A DNA stretch of 50,740 bases from Pelargonium nanum (taxonomy: Eukaryota > Streptophyta > Magnoliopsida > Geraniales > Geraniaceae): NCBI GenBank assembly GCA_036897485.1, contig JAYMTF010000132.1, positions 1 to 50,740 of the forward strand. Direction: 5' to 3'. This document shows positions 34,153 to 46,246 of the stretch, piece by piece. The notes beneath the pieces were generated by a model. That model saw nothing but the letters and a program-made list of their open reading frames with translations. It ran no database searches and was not told the origin of the DNA. The stretch's first letter is position 1. Each line of letters begins with the position of its first letter. The position numbers were made by a program, and so were the translations under genes.

Positions 34153-36555
34153 TAAAGCAATGCGTTCTGATGGGAAAGTGGAGTGAGCAATGCATGAGGT
34201 AGTTATGAACACTAAATTATGTGATTCTTTATTCCCAAAATAGCCCTGCTTTTGACAACATTCTGCAATTGCATGCGCCTACCTTCCCATTGAGCATTAA
34301 ATCAACAGACGTCTCTCTCATTCAACACGACCGTGCCAATCATAAATGATAAATTACAAGTGAACAACTATGGCTCTACGCTGTATTTGAAAATTCAACC
34401 AAAGTACAAATATGATTCACTTTTGTATTACGAGTATTTTATTACAAAAGTTCAAAAGAAATTAGATATTTATTTTGTGGCAGGGAAGTATCACCGATAA
34501 AAATTCATATCCGGTACATTAAGTTGCTCCTTTTTTTAGGACATACAACCACAAAATAATGTCATGTTATAAATTAACATGCATATTTGTTTTCATAAAT
34601 TTGTAAGTGCATAACTGTTGTCTGAATCTGATATCTTTGTGTTTTAACTTATACTTCTAGCTCTCTTGGTTTTATTCTATTTAGAATCTAATTGTAGAGT
34701 TAGAATGAATCATGATAATTTATTTTCAGAAAGACTTGTAAAGCAAAAGCATTAACATCATGCATGGTTGCAAGAATTTCAAAACAATAAAATAAAATTT
34801 GTTGCAAGGCTGAGACTAGAACCGTAACGAGACTGTTCTGTTGTTGGACTCAGTGGACCACCAGTTCGGTGCCGTCAATTGGGCTTCACTTTGTACATTT
34901 CTGAACGACCCACAAACCTAACCAAGACTTACCAATCCCAAGTTGACGAATTCAAGTTTTCAAGATATTCAAATACTGTAAATCTGTTATTTATAACAAA
35001 AGGTTGTAGAGAATTCGTTACTGTATTTAATATATTTTGAGACATACATCTTTTCAATTTTGTACAAATATGTTATACTTGACTCTGAGTCGGTGAAGGG
35101 CCTAACATGTATATCAAGTAACAACAGATTTCAACAATGACGAGTTACTAAGCTCAAACAGAACCAACTATGATAATATGTTATACTTAACTCGAACACC
35201 AAAGCTTAAACTGATAGGTGAAGGGTTCAACGTGCATCTCAAGTGGTGACAAACTTTACATTCTTTCAATGCAGAATACATTAACATTTTCTCTCACGTG
35301 CAGACCGAATAACACAACGAATCTTGCAATGTCTATTTTTGTCATTTCACGTTTTTACCAAACACAACTCATTTTTCATCTACAAATTCCAGCTATTTCA
35401 TTCATCAAGCAGTGTTACCAAAAACTACCAAGTGTTTTCCCCCATTTTGGTGCATTTGGAAAAAAACATTTTAGGTGTTTAATATCAAGCAGATTTGAAC
35501 TAGATGGCTAAAGACTAATAAAGTCAGGTGGGTTAATTATTATACTTTAGAAATGTTACCAATTTCAATGAAACTTTCTCATGATATTCCAATTTGGAGA
35601 TAACAACAATAGATCCTATAGGGAATGACTTGTTGATTCAGAACATAATTTCTTTTATGAAAGTTAGTGGGTTCAAGTATGGTTGAGTGGGGTGAGGTGA
35701 GATTTAACATGGAAACTTTTGAAAAGTTATTTTGGGTGTAACTCAATCTTTTATTAAAAATATATCTAACGAGAAAAGAAATATTAATTTTCGTCTAGTT
35801 GCGCAACGGTAACTACCGACACTAGAATATGTATAACATGAAATGAAACAATTTACATGTAGAAAGTATACTCTCACAATCTAAAATATAGGAAAAACAC
35901 TTTAATATAGTGAAAATGGAGAAGTTAACGAAGTGTTTACATGTGGATCGAACAAGAAGATCCAATAAAAAGGATGAAACCAATGAAATAATATGACTAT
36001 TTAATTATATCAAATCTACCAAATCTATGTTAATTCCATATGTAATGATACGAGAAAAAAAAATTAAACTACCCGCTCGTAAAAAAAATTACAATAGTTT
36101 AAAAGAAAACTCAGATAAAAACACTAAAATCTATAGAATTTCCAGTTCTTGAGAAGAAACTTCTAAACTTTCAACTTTCAAAGTAAAAATATTTAACTTA
36201 ATCACATACACAATTTTCCATAAACTAATTTCACATGTTTTAGAAACAATCAAAATTGACAAATAAGTAGTCGTATTTGTTTTCATAAAAACATACACCA
36301 ACAACAGAATTAAAAATTGTTCTTTGCCATAAACCTTCGAAGTTAATGCAAAGAACATGCTGTTGCTGCTTCTCTTGACTCCCGAGCCTAAACTGGACCG
36401 TGTTTTTCTTCTACAACTTGTCGACTTCAAAATCCAATTCACAATTATGAGTTCTCCATTAAGGGCATTTTCGTAATTCCAGCCGTGAACGACAAAATAT
36501 TTTGCCTCCATCACGGATTATCCAACGTGGCAGGTGAGGGATAAGGAACCATCCA

Positions 36556-36561
36556 TTGACT
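36556..36561 (+). promoter_or_regulatory. W-box upstream of CRK3
   Basis: TTGACT in the context ttgactttgaaaac, about 245 bp before the CRK3 ATG. WRKY factors bind TTGAC(C/T). A nearly identical string, ttgactttgaaac, occurs upstream of the neighbouring CRK2. Function is inferred. Confidence 0.4.
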
Positions 36562-36804
36562 TTGAAAACTTAAGACACGAAACTTCTGCTAAATTCACAT
36601 GTCGGTGTCGTACCCTCACCACGAAGACCTATCTCGACCTTCCACGTGTACAGGTAGTTCCAGTCAGCGTCACCTTCTCCTCACCGGACCCCACCACCTC
36701 TGTTTCTTGCTCTGTTACTTCAGAAATCAACCTCCTCTGTTTCTTCTACACGTTCTCTCGTTTTCTCGCTGAAGGAGGCGATTACGCGAATTTTCTCATC
36801 TTCC

Positions 36805-39800
36805 ATGCCTCGTCTCCTCTTCCCGATTCTCTTGCTGTTATGTTTCTTCGTAGACTCCTCTGTTTCGGAGCCTCGAGCCACACAAGCAGCTCTCATCTGC
36901 ACGAACAGAAGCGCGCCGATTCCGGAGCGCCAGACCTTCGTGGCGAGCTTCCTGGCGGCGATGGACACTGTGACGCCGTTGATCGCATCGCAAAGATTCG
37001 CTGCCGTGAGGAACGGGACCGGGAATAACACAGTCTACGCATTCGGAGAGTGCATGAAGGACCTGTCTCAGGCCGATTGCAACCTCTGTTTCGCGCAGTG
37101 CAAGACCCAGATCCTCCGGTGCCTCCCTTTCCAGCTCGGCATTCGCGGCGGCAGGCTTTTCTTCGACGGGTGTTATCTGCGGTACGATGATTACAGTTTC
37201 TTCACCGAGAATCTGAGTTCACAAGATACGGCAGTGTGTGGGTCGAGTGATTTTGCTGGGAATCGTACTGTTTTTGGAGAGAATGTTGCTGTGTTGGTGA
37301 GGAATTTGAGCGTGGAGGCGACTAAGAATAATGGGTTCTTCGTAGGGTCTGTGAACCGAGCGAATGTTTCGGTTTATGGGTTGGCTCAATGCTGGGAGAC
37401 GGTGAATCAGACCGGTTGTGAGCAGTGTTTAGCAGATGCAGTTTCGAGGATAAGTTCATGCCCTCCTAAGAAAGAAGGGAGGATCTTGAATGCTGGGTGC
37501 TATTTCAGGTATTCGACGCAGAAGTTTTATAACAATTCTGATTCTGCTTCTGCTGGAGGTAATGGAGGTGAGTTGTTCGATGAAATGCCTCAATGAATTT
37601 CTCATTTATGGTTACATTATTAACAGATCATAAATTCAATATGCATACTTGGTACTTGGTCTTTAAATCCTTGCTCTTTAAAGCATATGTTCTAAGACAA
37701 AATTTGGGTTTATATGGAATTATGGATTTAGTAGTTGAGGCATTATGTGATGAACAATAATAGAGGTTTTGGGTGTCTCTTGATGGTCATTGGCATTTCT
37801 CAACAAATGAGAGTTCATTTCTGATATCTCATTGGCTGTTGAGTCTTCTTGGCCATTCATCTGAAATTTCAAGTTCTTGAATTGTGCTGATACTGATGAG
37901 ATGAAACTGTTGCATTGTTACGTAATAAGAGTGTTCAGTTTGATACTTTATTTGTGGTTCTACATTGACAAGTAGAAAAAATAATTCAGCTTCTATAGAA
38001 ACTAAAGCAATGTTATGTCCCCTTAAGGAAATGACATCTTCACTGAGCATCTTATTGACAAAATTGTGTGTTAATGATGATTAGGACGGCGCAGCCTAGC
38101 TATTATTCTGGCCATAATTTCATCTGTTGTGGCTTTTGGGTTGACTCTTGCAACAGCAGCTTTCTGTATGAAGAAGAGGATCTTGAAGAGGAGGAGAGGT
38201 ATCTGTTTCTGGTACTCAATATTGAAGTATGTTATCTGTACCATGGAAGAAATATGTATCTGAGTTAATTTGATCCATGTTTGTTTCAGAGAGAAAGCAA
38301 CTAGGTGCATTGTTATCCACGGTGAATAAGTCCAATCTCAATTTCTCATACGAAACTCTTGAAAAGGCGACAAATTACTTCCACGCTTCCAATAAGTTGG
38401 GCCAAGGAGGATCTGGTTCCGTTTACAAGGTAATTTTTGTTTTCAACTTCTGTTTGTCTTTGAGACTAAACAATTATTTAACTTGCGCATATTAATTGGA
38501 AAATCTCTTTCATTAAAGCAGGGAATTCTGCCTGATGGGAAAGCTGTCGCTGTAAAGAGGCTTTTCTTCAATACGAGACAATGGGTGGATCATTTCTTCA
38601 ATGAAGTCAATTTAATCAGCGGCATCAATCACAAAAATCTCGTAAAGTTGTTGGGATGCAGCATTACGGGTCCTGAAAGCCTTCTAGTTTATGAATTTGT
38701 GCCAAATCAAAGCCTCAATGACCATCTTTTCGGTTGCTACTTTACCCTTGAACTTATACTTAAAACGATGAATGCATAAGTATTTTTCTCCACTTAAGAG
38801 TCCATTAATTTGATTCAGGTAAAGGGGATGCTCAGCCATTAAGTTGGGAGCTCCGATGCAACATCATACTGGGTACAGCTGAGGGATTAGCCTATCTTCA
38901 CGAGGAATCGAACTTGAGAATCATACATAGAGACATAAAATTGAGCAATGTTCTTCTAGAAGAGGACTTCACTGTGAAGATAGCTGATTTTGGGCTTGCC
39001 AGATTGTTTCCAGAAGACAAGACTCACATCACCACTGGCATTGCAGGCACACTGTAAGTTCAGGAGTTTTTTTCTTTTACCATCTGAATGGATGTACAGA
39101 CAATGCTTATTATTTCTACGGCTAATATCATCTCCGCTCATGAACTGTGTAGCATTTCAATGTTAAAACCTTAAATTTATATACATGTCTTTGGTGATTA
39201 GCTAACTGAGCTTGCACCTGCAGAGGATACATGGCCCCAGAGTACGTAGTACGCGGCAAATTGACCGAGAAAGCGGATGTTTATAGCTTTGGAGTTCTTG
39301 TAATGGAAGTTGTCACTGGAAGGCGAAACAATTCCTTCACTCAAGATTCATTTTCTATCCTACAAATGGTACATCATTTTCACCTAGCTGGTTAAACCAA
39401 CCACATTTGAAGCACAAGTACAATACGAACCCTTGAAACTTAGTTTACTTATTTTTGTTTCCTCTTTTTTGGATAGGTTTGGAACCTTTATGGAAATGCT
39501 AAGCTATCCGAAGCTGTTGATCCAGCGCTAAAAGGTGATTTCGACGCAGAGGAAGTTTCTCGGGTGCTTCAAATTGGGCTACTCTGTGTACAAGCCTCTG
39601 GTGAGCTGCGACCATCCATGTCCACAGTTGTGAAAATGCTTACCATGAACCATGAAATCTCTCAGCCAACACAGCCACCATTTCTAAACTCCACTAGTAT
39701 AGAAATGATCCCATACATTTCTCCCAAAAGTTACAGTTCTCAGCCTGAATCCTGCTCACAATCTTCGGGAAATAACATGACAGAAAGTTTGATTGAACCC

Positions 39801-39806
39801 AGATGA
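36805..39806 (+). CDS. Cysteine-rich receptor-like kinase, CRK3 type
   Basis: Seven exons (36805-37567, 38085-38198, 38290-38429, 38522-38732, 38819-39053, 39224-39368, 39477-39806) sum to 1938 nt, 645 residues. Order: signal peptide (1-22), two DUF26/Gnk2 domains each with C-X8-C-X2-C ([26 protein letters not shown]) and many N-glycosylation sites, a transmembrane helix near 257-280, a basic stop-transfer (KKRILKRRR), then a Ser/Thr kinase with catalytic Lys about 351, HRD Asp about 448 and DFG Asp about 466. The glycine loop reads [10 protein letters not shown], with Ser where most kinases have Phe; I recall the same in Arabidopsis CRK3. It acts at the plasma membrane in stress and redox-linked signalling. 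It is in tandem with CRK2 downstream. Confidence 0.93.
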
Positions 39807-40849
39807 ACAACAGATCAACAATTTTGATCCCTCGCGATGACAAATGTATTCAGCACTTGAATCTCCATTTGCTGCTGAATTCTGAATTGATAATTTTTTT
39901 TTGTAGTTACATGATCTAGTGAATCTCCATGTAAAGCTGCTTCATATTATATGATCTAATCTATTATAACTTCAATGTACAAGAAAAACCTCATTGTTTT
40001 GAGCTTTGAAACTCAAAAATGTAAATAGAACAAGCTATGATTGTGATCTTGAACCTGTCATCATGATGTCATTGGCATGCCATTTACAGTCATTTGTTTC
40101 TATTTTGTTACCTATATTACATGCAAAGGAACTTTTTGTGCAAAAGGTGTATAAACTTTTTGACCGTTAAACAGCTTAACTTGTACTCCAAGGAACCAAA
40201 GAAAATGATGAATTCAAGTCAAGATTAATGGAAGGTTTGTTTTAGATTAAGATTAGAATTAGTCTTGTTGCAGTTAGATTATTCACTTTAATGAGATTTT
40301 AGTGAATCAAGCAGCTAATGACAGAAAGAGAACATTTGAAAAATTGGAACATGGTGCTTAGAATGTACAAACAAAACATGTAGACTCATCAAAGTCAATA
40401 ATTAATAATGTTAGTTTATGAAACTATGATTTCAAGATGAGCTGGGAATTCTTGATTATCAAAAAATAATTATGTTCACTGCAAGACTTTAAGGATGATT
40501 TATGTTTTAAACAATAAAATAATGGCAACTAGGATTAAGTTTTATCATGCATGTCACAACTCACAATTGAACTTTGATTGACATGGTGGGTTTTTAAACT
40601 TATCTTAATCAATTATGAGCAACTTGTTCTAAACTTTAATTAGTAAATAATAATGGGGTTGATGATTAGGCCACTTAGTTTTGGAGTTTAGAAAAAACAA
40701 CTATTAAGCCAACTCAAAAGTCATTGTTTTGGCTGTGACTTTTGTGCATAAATTGAAATCAAACCTATCATCAATGATTTTACATATGAAATGAAGATGG
40801 ATTTCAACTTCCCACTAAGGAAACAAATGAAATAATATAATTCCATTTC

Positions 40850-40960
40850 AACTAATCAAAACTTTTTTTTTTTAACGTTGAATAAAAAAATTTATTACTT
40901 AAAATAAGAAAATTACATTGTACGAAAAGGAAACACCATAAGACGAAACTAATCAAACTA
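40850..40960 (-). mobile_element. 5'-truncated LINE 3' end
   Basis: Read on the minus strand, a segment of about 85 bp ends in tttttttattcaacgtt plus a run of 11-12 A. It is flanked by direct repeats aactaatcaaaact (40850 region) and aactaatcaaacta (40944 region). Poly-A tail, strong 5' truncation and a 12-14-bp duplication are the signs of target-primed reverse transcription. The family is inferred. Confidence 0.5.
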
Positions 40961-41024
40961 CCCAGCTAGCAAAAACGTAACCTAACTTAAACATGGAAAC
41001 TTCCATGACCTCCACCAAAGAATT

Positions 41025-41100
41025 TTTTTTGTCAAGTGAAAACTCAACGTAATTGGGAGTTACCCATATCCGCTAGCCGGGGCACTAGGCAAGCCCTCCC
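41025..41100 (-). mobile_element. Possible poly-A-tailed retroposon fragment
   Basis: On the minus strand the sequence runs gggcttgcctagtgccccgg, then a tcccaattacgttgag segment, and ends in a run of eight A. It is much more GC-rich than its surroundings. It resembles dispersed plant retroposon 3' ends, but no target duplication was found. Confidence 0.3.
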
Positions 41101-41156
41101 CCCAACAAATAATATAGGGAAAAAAATTAAAGTGGTTTTTAAATGTGTTTTGCTCT

Positions 41157-41350
41157 AATTTAATCCTTTAGTATATTTCTTTCCAATTTAGTCTCATTTG
41201 TATTTGTTTTGTATCAATTTGGTCCCTCTCTTGATTTTTGTTCTAATTAGTCTTCTTAGTATCTATTTTTGCTTCAAAATAACACTTCCATATTTGTAAT
41301 TGGGGACCAATTAAGCAAATATAGACACTAAATTGAAATGAAAATCAAAT
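41157..41350. repeat. Phased AATTTAGTCC repeats with an inverted arm
   Basis: Forward units begin at 41157 (aatttaatcc), 41185 (aatttagtct), 41216 (aatttggtcc) and 41245 (aattagtctt), spaced 28-31 bp. At 41303-41336 the same motif appears reversed (ggggaccaatt, gacactaaatt), so the block could fold back on itself. It is related to the array at 19714-19806. Confidence 0.55.
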
Positions 41351-42733
41351 TATACTAAAGTAGCCATTATTTCATTTCAAGCAACAATTTAAAAATTAAA
41401 AAAAATTGTAATTATCCAGACGTTTCGTAGAAAATTGTTTTGAGGAAATCATAGGATTTAAATGTACGACTCACACTAGTTGTGCAACAACGTTTTAAAT
41501 AAAAACAAACAAACAAATAAAATGGTGGTGGTGAAGAGCATGTTGTTGGTAAATTGAATCATTGACTCGTATTGTGTGTATTTTGGTCTTTGTCTCCTCC
41601 ATTTCAACAACATGAATTTAGGCGAAGACCGAGACAGAGGTGGACGATGATGAAGAAGATGATGGTGTGGTCTTCTCAGCTCAATTAAGGTATTGACTCC
41701 GATCCCAACGCACTCTAATTTAATGATTCAACGACTACGAACTGTACGAACTGTAGATCGGACAGCGTTTCTCGGTGGGTACGGCGTTTATTAATTGGGC
41801 GGCTCTCTGGTGGTTGCGGCGGCGGGTGGGGTCAGTTTAGTCATTTTGGACGGCCTCTCTTGGTGTCTTGTGCTTTGCTGTCAAGTCTTTTTCAATTCTC
41901 TTAATTCTATCACTTAATTCCCAATTTTCCTCTCTTTCTAGAAACCCATTTGGATTTGGAATATCAGCAAATTCTTCATTTAGGTCTCTGATTATAATTT
42001 TTTAATTTATGTTTCTATTATTGTCTCTTGCTTTGCTTTGTTCTCTGGTATTTTCACTATAGATGGCAATTCCGGCTCAAGTCTCTCGTTGAAAGTTTAG
42101 TATCATGTTTATTAACTCGGTAAATAACACGACACGGTATGTTTATGAGCGGGTTGACATGACTAGCCAATTGAGTTTAAAACTACATGTCCTGGCCTAA
42201 CACGTTCAGATATGTAGGTTGATTTATATAGATCTTTTATACTTGATGGGGTGATATGTTTGAAAATTTATATTTTTATTCTTAAACTGAGTATGTCAAT
42301 AAACGAGTTAACACGATATGTTTATGACTCATTTAATTAAACGAGTTAGATGGGTTATATATGAACCTTATCCTGATTATGTTACAATCGGACCCATTTT
42401 ATTAAATTTGTGTGGTGTTGTGTTATGAATATGAATTGCCAGCTAAAATTTGTAGTGTCAATTCTAATTATTTGTGATGCATCACCATATTTTGAGCATC
42501 TGCTTATGTAGTTGTGGGACTTGACATTAAATACAAAAAGAAAGTAGATTTTTGGGTATTGATTGTGCGGTGTGTTGTTGTGTAGCCTACAACTGGAAAT
42601 GGTGGGTCTATGGCTGTAAATTAGGTACACCACCTCTTGCTCTTTCTTCATTCTTGTCTTTTTTTCTTGGCCTCTCTGTGTTACAGATAGTGTGAAAGCT
42701 TGAAAATTCTTGGACTCAAACCACAATAAATTA

Positions 42734-42790
42734 CTCCATCCTTCCAAATTACCCACTTTTTGACTTTGAAACATTTCACAAAGTACCAAA
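42734..42790 (+). mobile_element. Relic Stowaway terminus in the CRK2 promoter
   Basis: ctccatccttccaaattacc followed by cactttttgactttgaaaca resembles a diverged Stowaway left terminus of the variant that continues ...actttTGACTTTG. No partner end is visible, so only one arm remains. It contains a W-box (TTGACT, 42760-42765) about 375 bp before the CRK2 ATG. Confidence 0.35.
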
Positions 42791-43136
42791 CCATGGAAAT
42801 TAAAAAAAAAAATTATTTATCTCCTTAAATGGCGCTTGAAGAGTCAACAAAACTCTTCTTCTTCTTCACCATCATTTTCCTGGAAACAGAATTGCTCAAT
42901 TTTCTAAAAAGGAGGCCTTGTACTGAATTTCCCATTCTACCATATTTTGCCTTTTCTGCTTTTTTGAATTCTAAAATATACCTTCTTTCTTGAATCTTGA
43001 CCTCTGTCTCATCTCAGTCTCAATTAAATCAGTTCTGGTTTCTGATCATGATTTCTGGTTCTGGGTTGCTCTCCAATTTGCAGTTCATAACAGCCTGAGA
43101 ATCACAATCAGAGATAGAGATCTTGATCTTGAACCA

Positions 43137-45719
43137 ATGAAGAGACCAGATTCTTTTCAGTCACTTCTCTTGTTTGTTCTTGTGACTGCAATGATCCAAG
43201 AACCAGCTGAGGGAGATGCTAGAGCCAAAACAATCAACATCACCTGTGGGACTCAGAGAGAGCACAACACCACCTTGTTTGTTCCCAATTTTGTTGCCAC
43301 CATGGAAAACATCAGTTCCCAGATGCAAGCTTCGGGTTTTGGAATTGCAGTCACAGGAACCGGACCTGATGCTAACTATGGCCTAGCTCAGTGCTATGGC
43401 GATCTTCCTCTCCAGGACTGCGTGTTATGCTATGCCGAGGCGCGGACAGTTCTTCCCCAGTGCTTCCCTTACAACAGTGGCCGCATTTTCCTCGAAGGTT
43501 GCTTCATGAGGTCGGAGAATTACAGCTTCTTTGATGAGTTTTCGGGACCCCAAGACCATGCTGTGTGTGGGAACACCAGCAGAATGAACTCTACGTTTCT
43601 TGAACCTGCAAGGCAAGCCGTGTTGCGAGCAGTTGCAACTGCACCGAGCAACAAAGGCTATGCTCGGACTCAGGTTGCAGTACCCGGGGCTGTGAATCAG
43701 TCTGTGTATGTGCTTGCCGATTGCTGGAGAACATTGAATGAAAGCTCGTGCAAGGCGTGCTTGGACGATGCTTCTGCATCGATTTTAGGATGCTTACCTT
43801 GGTCCGAAGGGCGTGCATTGAACACGGGATGTTACATGAGGTACTCGGATTTTGATTTCCTTAACAAGGAACCGGGGAAAAGGAGTCGAAAAGGTACACA
43901 AATTTTAGCTTCTTTCCTACTTTTAGTTCAAGAATTGATGAACTTGACCTGATCATGAATGTTGTGCACTTGTGGATTTTTCACTTTTCACAGGTATCAT
44001 CATAGTGATTGTAGTTTCAGTTGTTAGCTCCTTGATTGTTTTGGTGGTTGGAGTTGTTATTGGAGTCTATATCTGGAAGCACAGAAATATAGAAAGGAAA
44101 AGAAGAGGTAATTTGCAGTGATGAATTGAGAATTGTGCTTCTGAAAATTCACCTACAGTTTGTGAATGTAAGGCCTAAACTTCATTTTTGTTTTTCAGGT
44201 GCAAATGATACTGAGAAATTGGCAAAGACCCTGAATGACAGTAGCTTGAACTTCAAGTACTCAACACTTGAGAAGGCTACAGGATCATTTGACAATGCCA
44301 ACAAGCTAGGGCAAGGAGGATTTGGAACAGTTTATAAGGTAGATTCCTAGACAGATCACAGAAACCATTTTGATTATTGGTATTTGGTTTTCCAGAGGCT
44401 CAATGGTTATTGAATTGCAGGGAGTTTTGCAAGATGGAAGAGAGATTGCTGTCAAGAGACTCTACTTCAACAACAGACACAGAGCTGCTGATTTCTTCAA
44501 TGAAGTGAACATAATCAGCAGCGTCGAACACAAAAATCTGGTTAGATTGTTAGGATGCAGTTGTTCAGGACCCGAAAGCCTTCTAGTCTATGAATATCTG
44601 CCTAACAAGAGTCTCGATCGTTTCATCTTTGGTATGCAGTAACTGAAATTCATATCTGGTTTCCTAGAATATATGTATATGGCATGGTATTTTTAATGAA
44701 TTTGCTAAATTCCAATGACAGATTCACATAGAGGTAAAGCATTGAACTGGGAGAAGAGATATGAGATCATGATTGGCACAGCAGAAGGATTGGTCTACCT
44801 TCATGAGAACTCGAATATCAGGATCATTCACAGAGATATAAAAGCTAGTAATATCCTACTGGATATGAAGCTCGGGGCAAAAATTGCAGATTTTGGGTTG
44901 GCTAGGTCTTTTGACGATGACAAGAGTCACATCAGCACTGCCATAGCCGGAACCCTGTAAGTGATCCTCACTTTTACAGTAGTTTGAATAATAAAGAACA
45001 AGCACATTCAAGCAAATTTAAAACTGAAAGCATTTATGGGTACAAATATGATTATATCCAATTCAATCTGTAACAGAGTAACTGATATAGCAATTATTTT
45101 GTTTTCTTGTTATTTTTACGAATCCACAGAGGATACATGGCACCGGAGTATCTAGCTCATGGCCAATTAACAGAGAAAGCAGATGTGTACAGCTTTGGCG
45201 TGCTTCTGTTAGAAATGGTTACAGGAAGACAGAACAATAGGAGCAAAAACTCAGAATTCTCGGACAGCTTAATAACAATTGTGAGTTTCAGAAGTCTCTA
45301 AGCATTTTGTTTTCTTTGAAACTTTCAATTCGAATCATTAATATAATTTATATTATTATGGAATGAAACAGGCGTGGAAGCATTTCCAACTAGGAACTGC
45401 TGATGAACTATTCGACTCGAACATTATGTTACGTGATTACTACCATGACAGTAGCATCAAGAACGAGGTTCTGAGAGTGATGCATATAGGACTCCTGTGC
45501 ACTCAAGAAAGTCCAACACTAAGACCATTGATGTCTAAAGTACTGCAATGGCTAAAAAACAAGGATGAAATCCTACCTGCACCCAGTAATCCTCCTTTCA
45601 TGGATGAGGGGACCATGGAACTTAACGACGCGCATGACAAAGAATATAATCCCTTGAATGCTGCTAATTCCGGTGGATCACTTGCCAATGTTTCCTACAG
45701 TTCCTTCTACCCTAGATGA
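43137..45719 (+). CDS. Cysteine-rich receptor-like kinase, CRK2 type
   Basis: Seven exons (43137-43893, 43994-44107, 44199-44338, 44421-44631, 44722-44956, 45130-45280, 45372-45719) sum to 1956 nt, 651 residues. I start at 43137 because [20 protein letters not shown] makes a signal peptide; the frame stays open to an ATG at 42990 but that would put 49 unrelated residues in front. Two DUF26 domains ([26 protein letters not shown]), a transmembrane helix ([19 protein letters not shown]), then a kinase with [10 protein letters not shown], Lys about 349, HRD Asp about 446 and DFG Asp about 464. The tail [13 protein letters not shown] matches CRK2. Known CRK2 roles are at the plasma membrane in ROS, salt and immune signalling. 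Exons 2-5 have exactly the lengths found in CRK3. Confidence 0.94.
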
Positions 45720-46246
45720 GCTCGAGGATATGAAAGCGAAAAACAAGATGGATGTGTGCTCTTAAAGATAAGTTCCCAACTTATAACATGGCTACACTGG
45801 TCAGTTAGCCATGGACATATATACATGCAGACGGGAAGTATAGTACAGATAAGGAAAGAAGTTGCAGACAGGCATTCAAGGATTTGTAGATAATGTGTCG
45901 AGGATAGTAAAGCGAACTCCTTTTTAAATGAAGCTAGAGAGAGTACATAACGCTGAGAAATTTTGCTTTTAATTGATTTTTCCATAAATCTTTGGTTACT
46001 TCTGTAAATCTTAGCTTGTGGAACAGATAATACCACTATACTGATATTCCAAATATAAGTTTAATAAATGTTTGTCAAAAAACTATATTTAAGCAAAGAG
46101 TATGAGCATAAAAGGGAATCAAAATTGACCCTTTCTTCCATTTTAACATCTTTGATGTTGCACAAGTGTTTGGAGGGAATTTTTTCCACACAACAATGTC
46201 TTTTTCCACAAGAAACATTCATAAAAAAATGAAGAAATGCATACAT
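45720..46246. other. Convergent 3' spacer between CRK2 and MENG
   Basis: This holds both 3' untranslated regions. Nothing else is recognisable. Confidence 0.6.

Larger units (their letters stand above)
31465..36804. other. Divergent spacer between polygalacturonase and CRK3
   Basis: The region is about 5.3 kb, AT-rich, with no supportable gene. A Stowaway MITE lies at 33876-34152 (listed). The stretch 32990-33350 has gtcccgctcatc, then a TATA-like ctataaatactcctc and a more C-rich segment; this could be a degraded LTR, but no paired repeat or primer-binding site is visible. The right end holds the CRK3 promoter. Confidence 0.45.
39807..43136. other. Spacer between the two CRK genes
   Basis: The region holds a LINE tail at 40850-40960, a second poly-A-tailed retroposon-like piece at 41025-41100, a phased repeat at 41157-41350, and sequence at 42080-42370 with gttaacacgatatgtttatg words (degenerate hAT-like). 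The CRK2 promoter and leader occupy the right end. I found no gene. Confidence 0.5.

Noticed and set aside
36534-37028. 164-codon plus-strand frame covering the CRK3 start
   Set aside because: Shadow of CRK3 exon 1 and its leader; the CRK3 frame has the signal peptide and DUF26 motifs.
42080-42370. Possible hAT-type MITE with repeated acacgatatgtttatga words
   Set aside because: Repeated words are suggestive, but terminal inverted repeats and an 8-bp duplication could not be found, so it is only mentioned in the spacer entry.
42990-43136. Earlier in-frame ATG for CRK2
   Set aside because: Adds 49 residues with no similarity in front of a clear signal peptide at 43137; more likely leader sequence.
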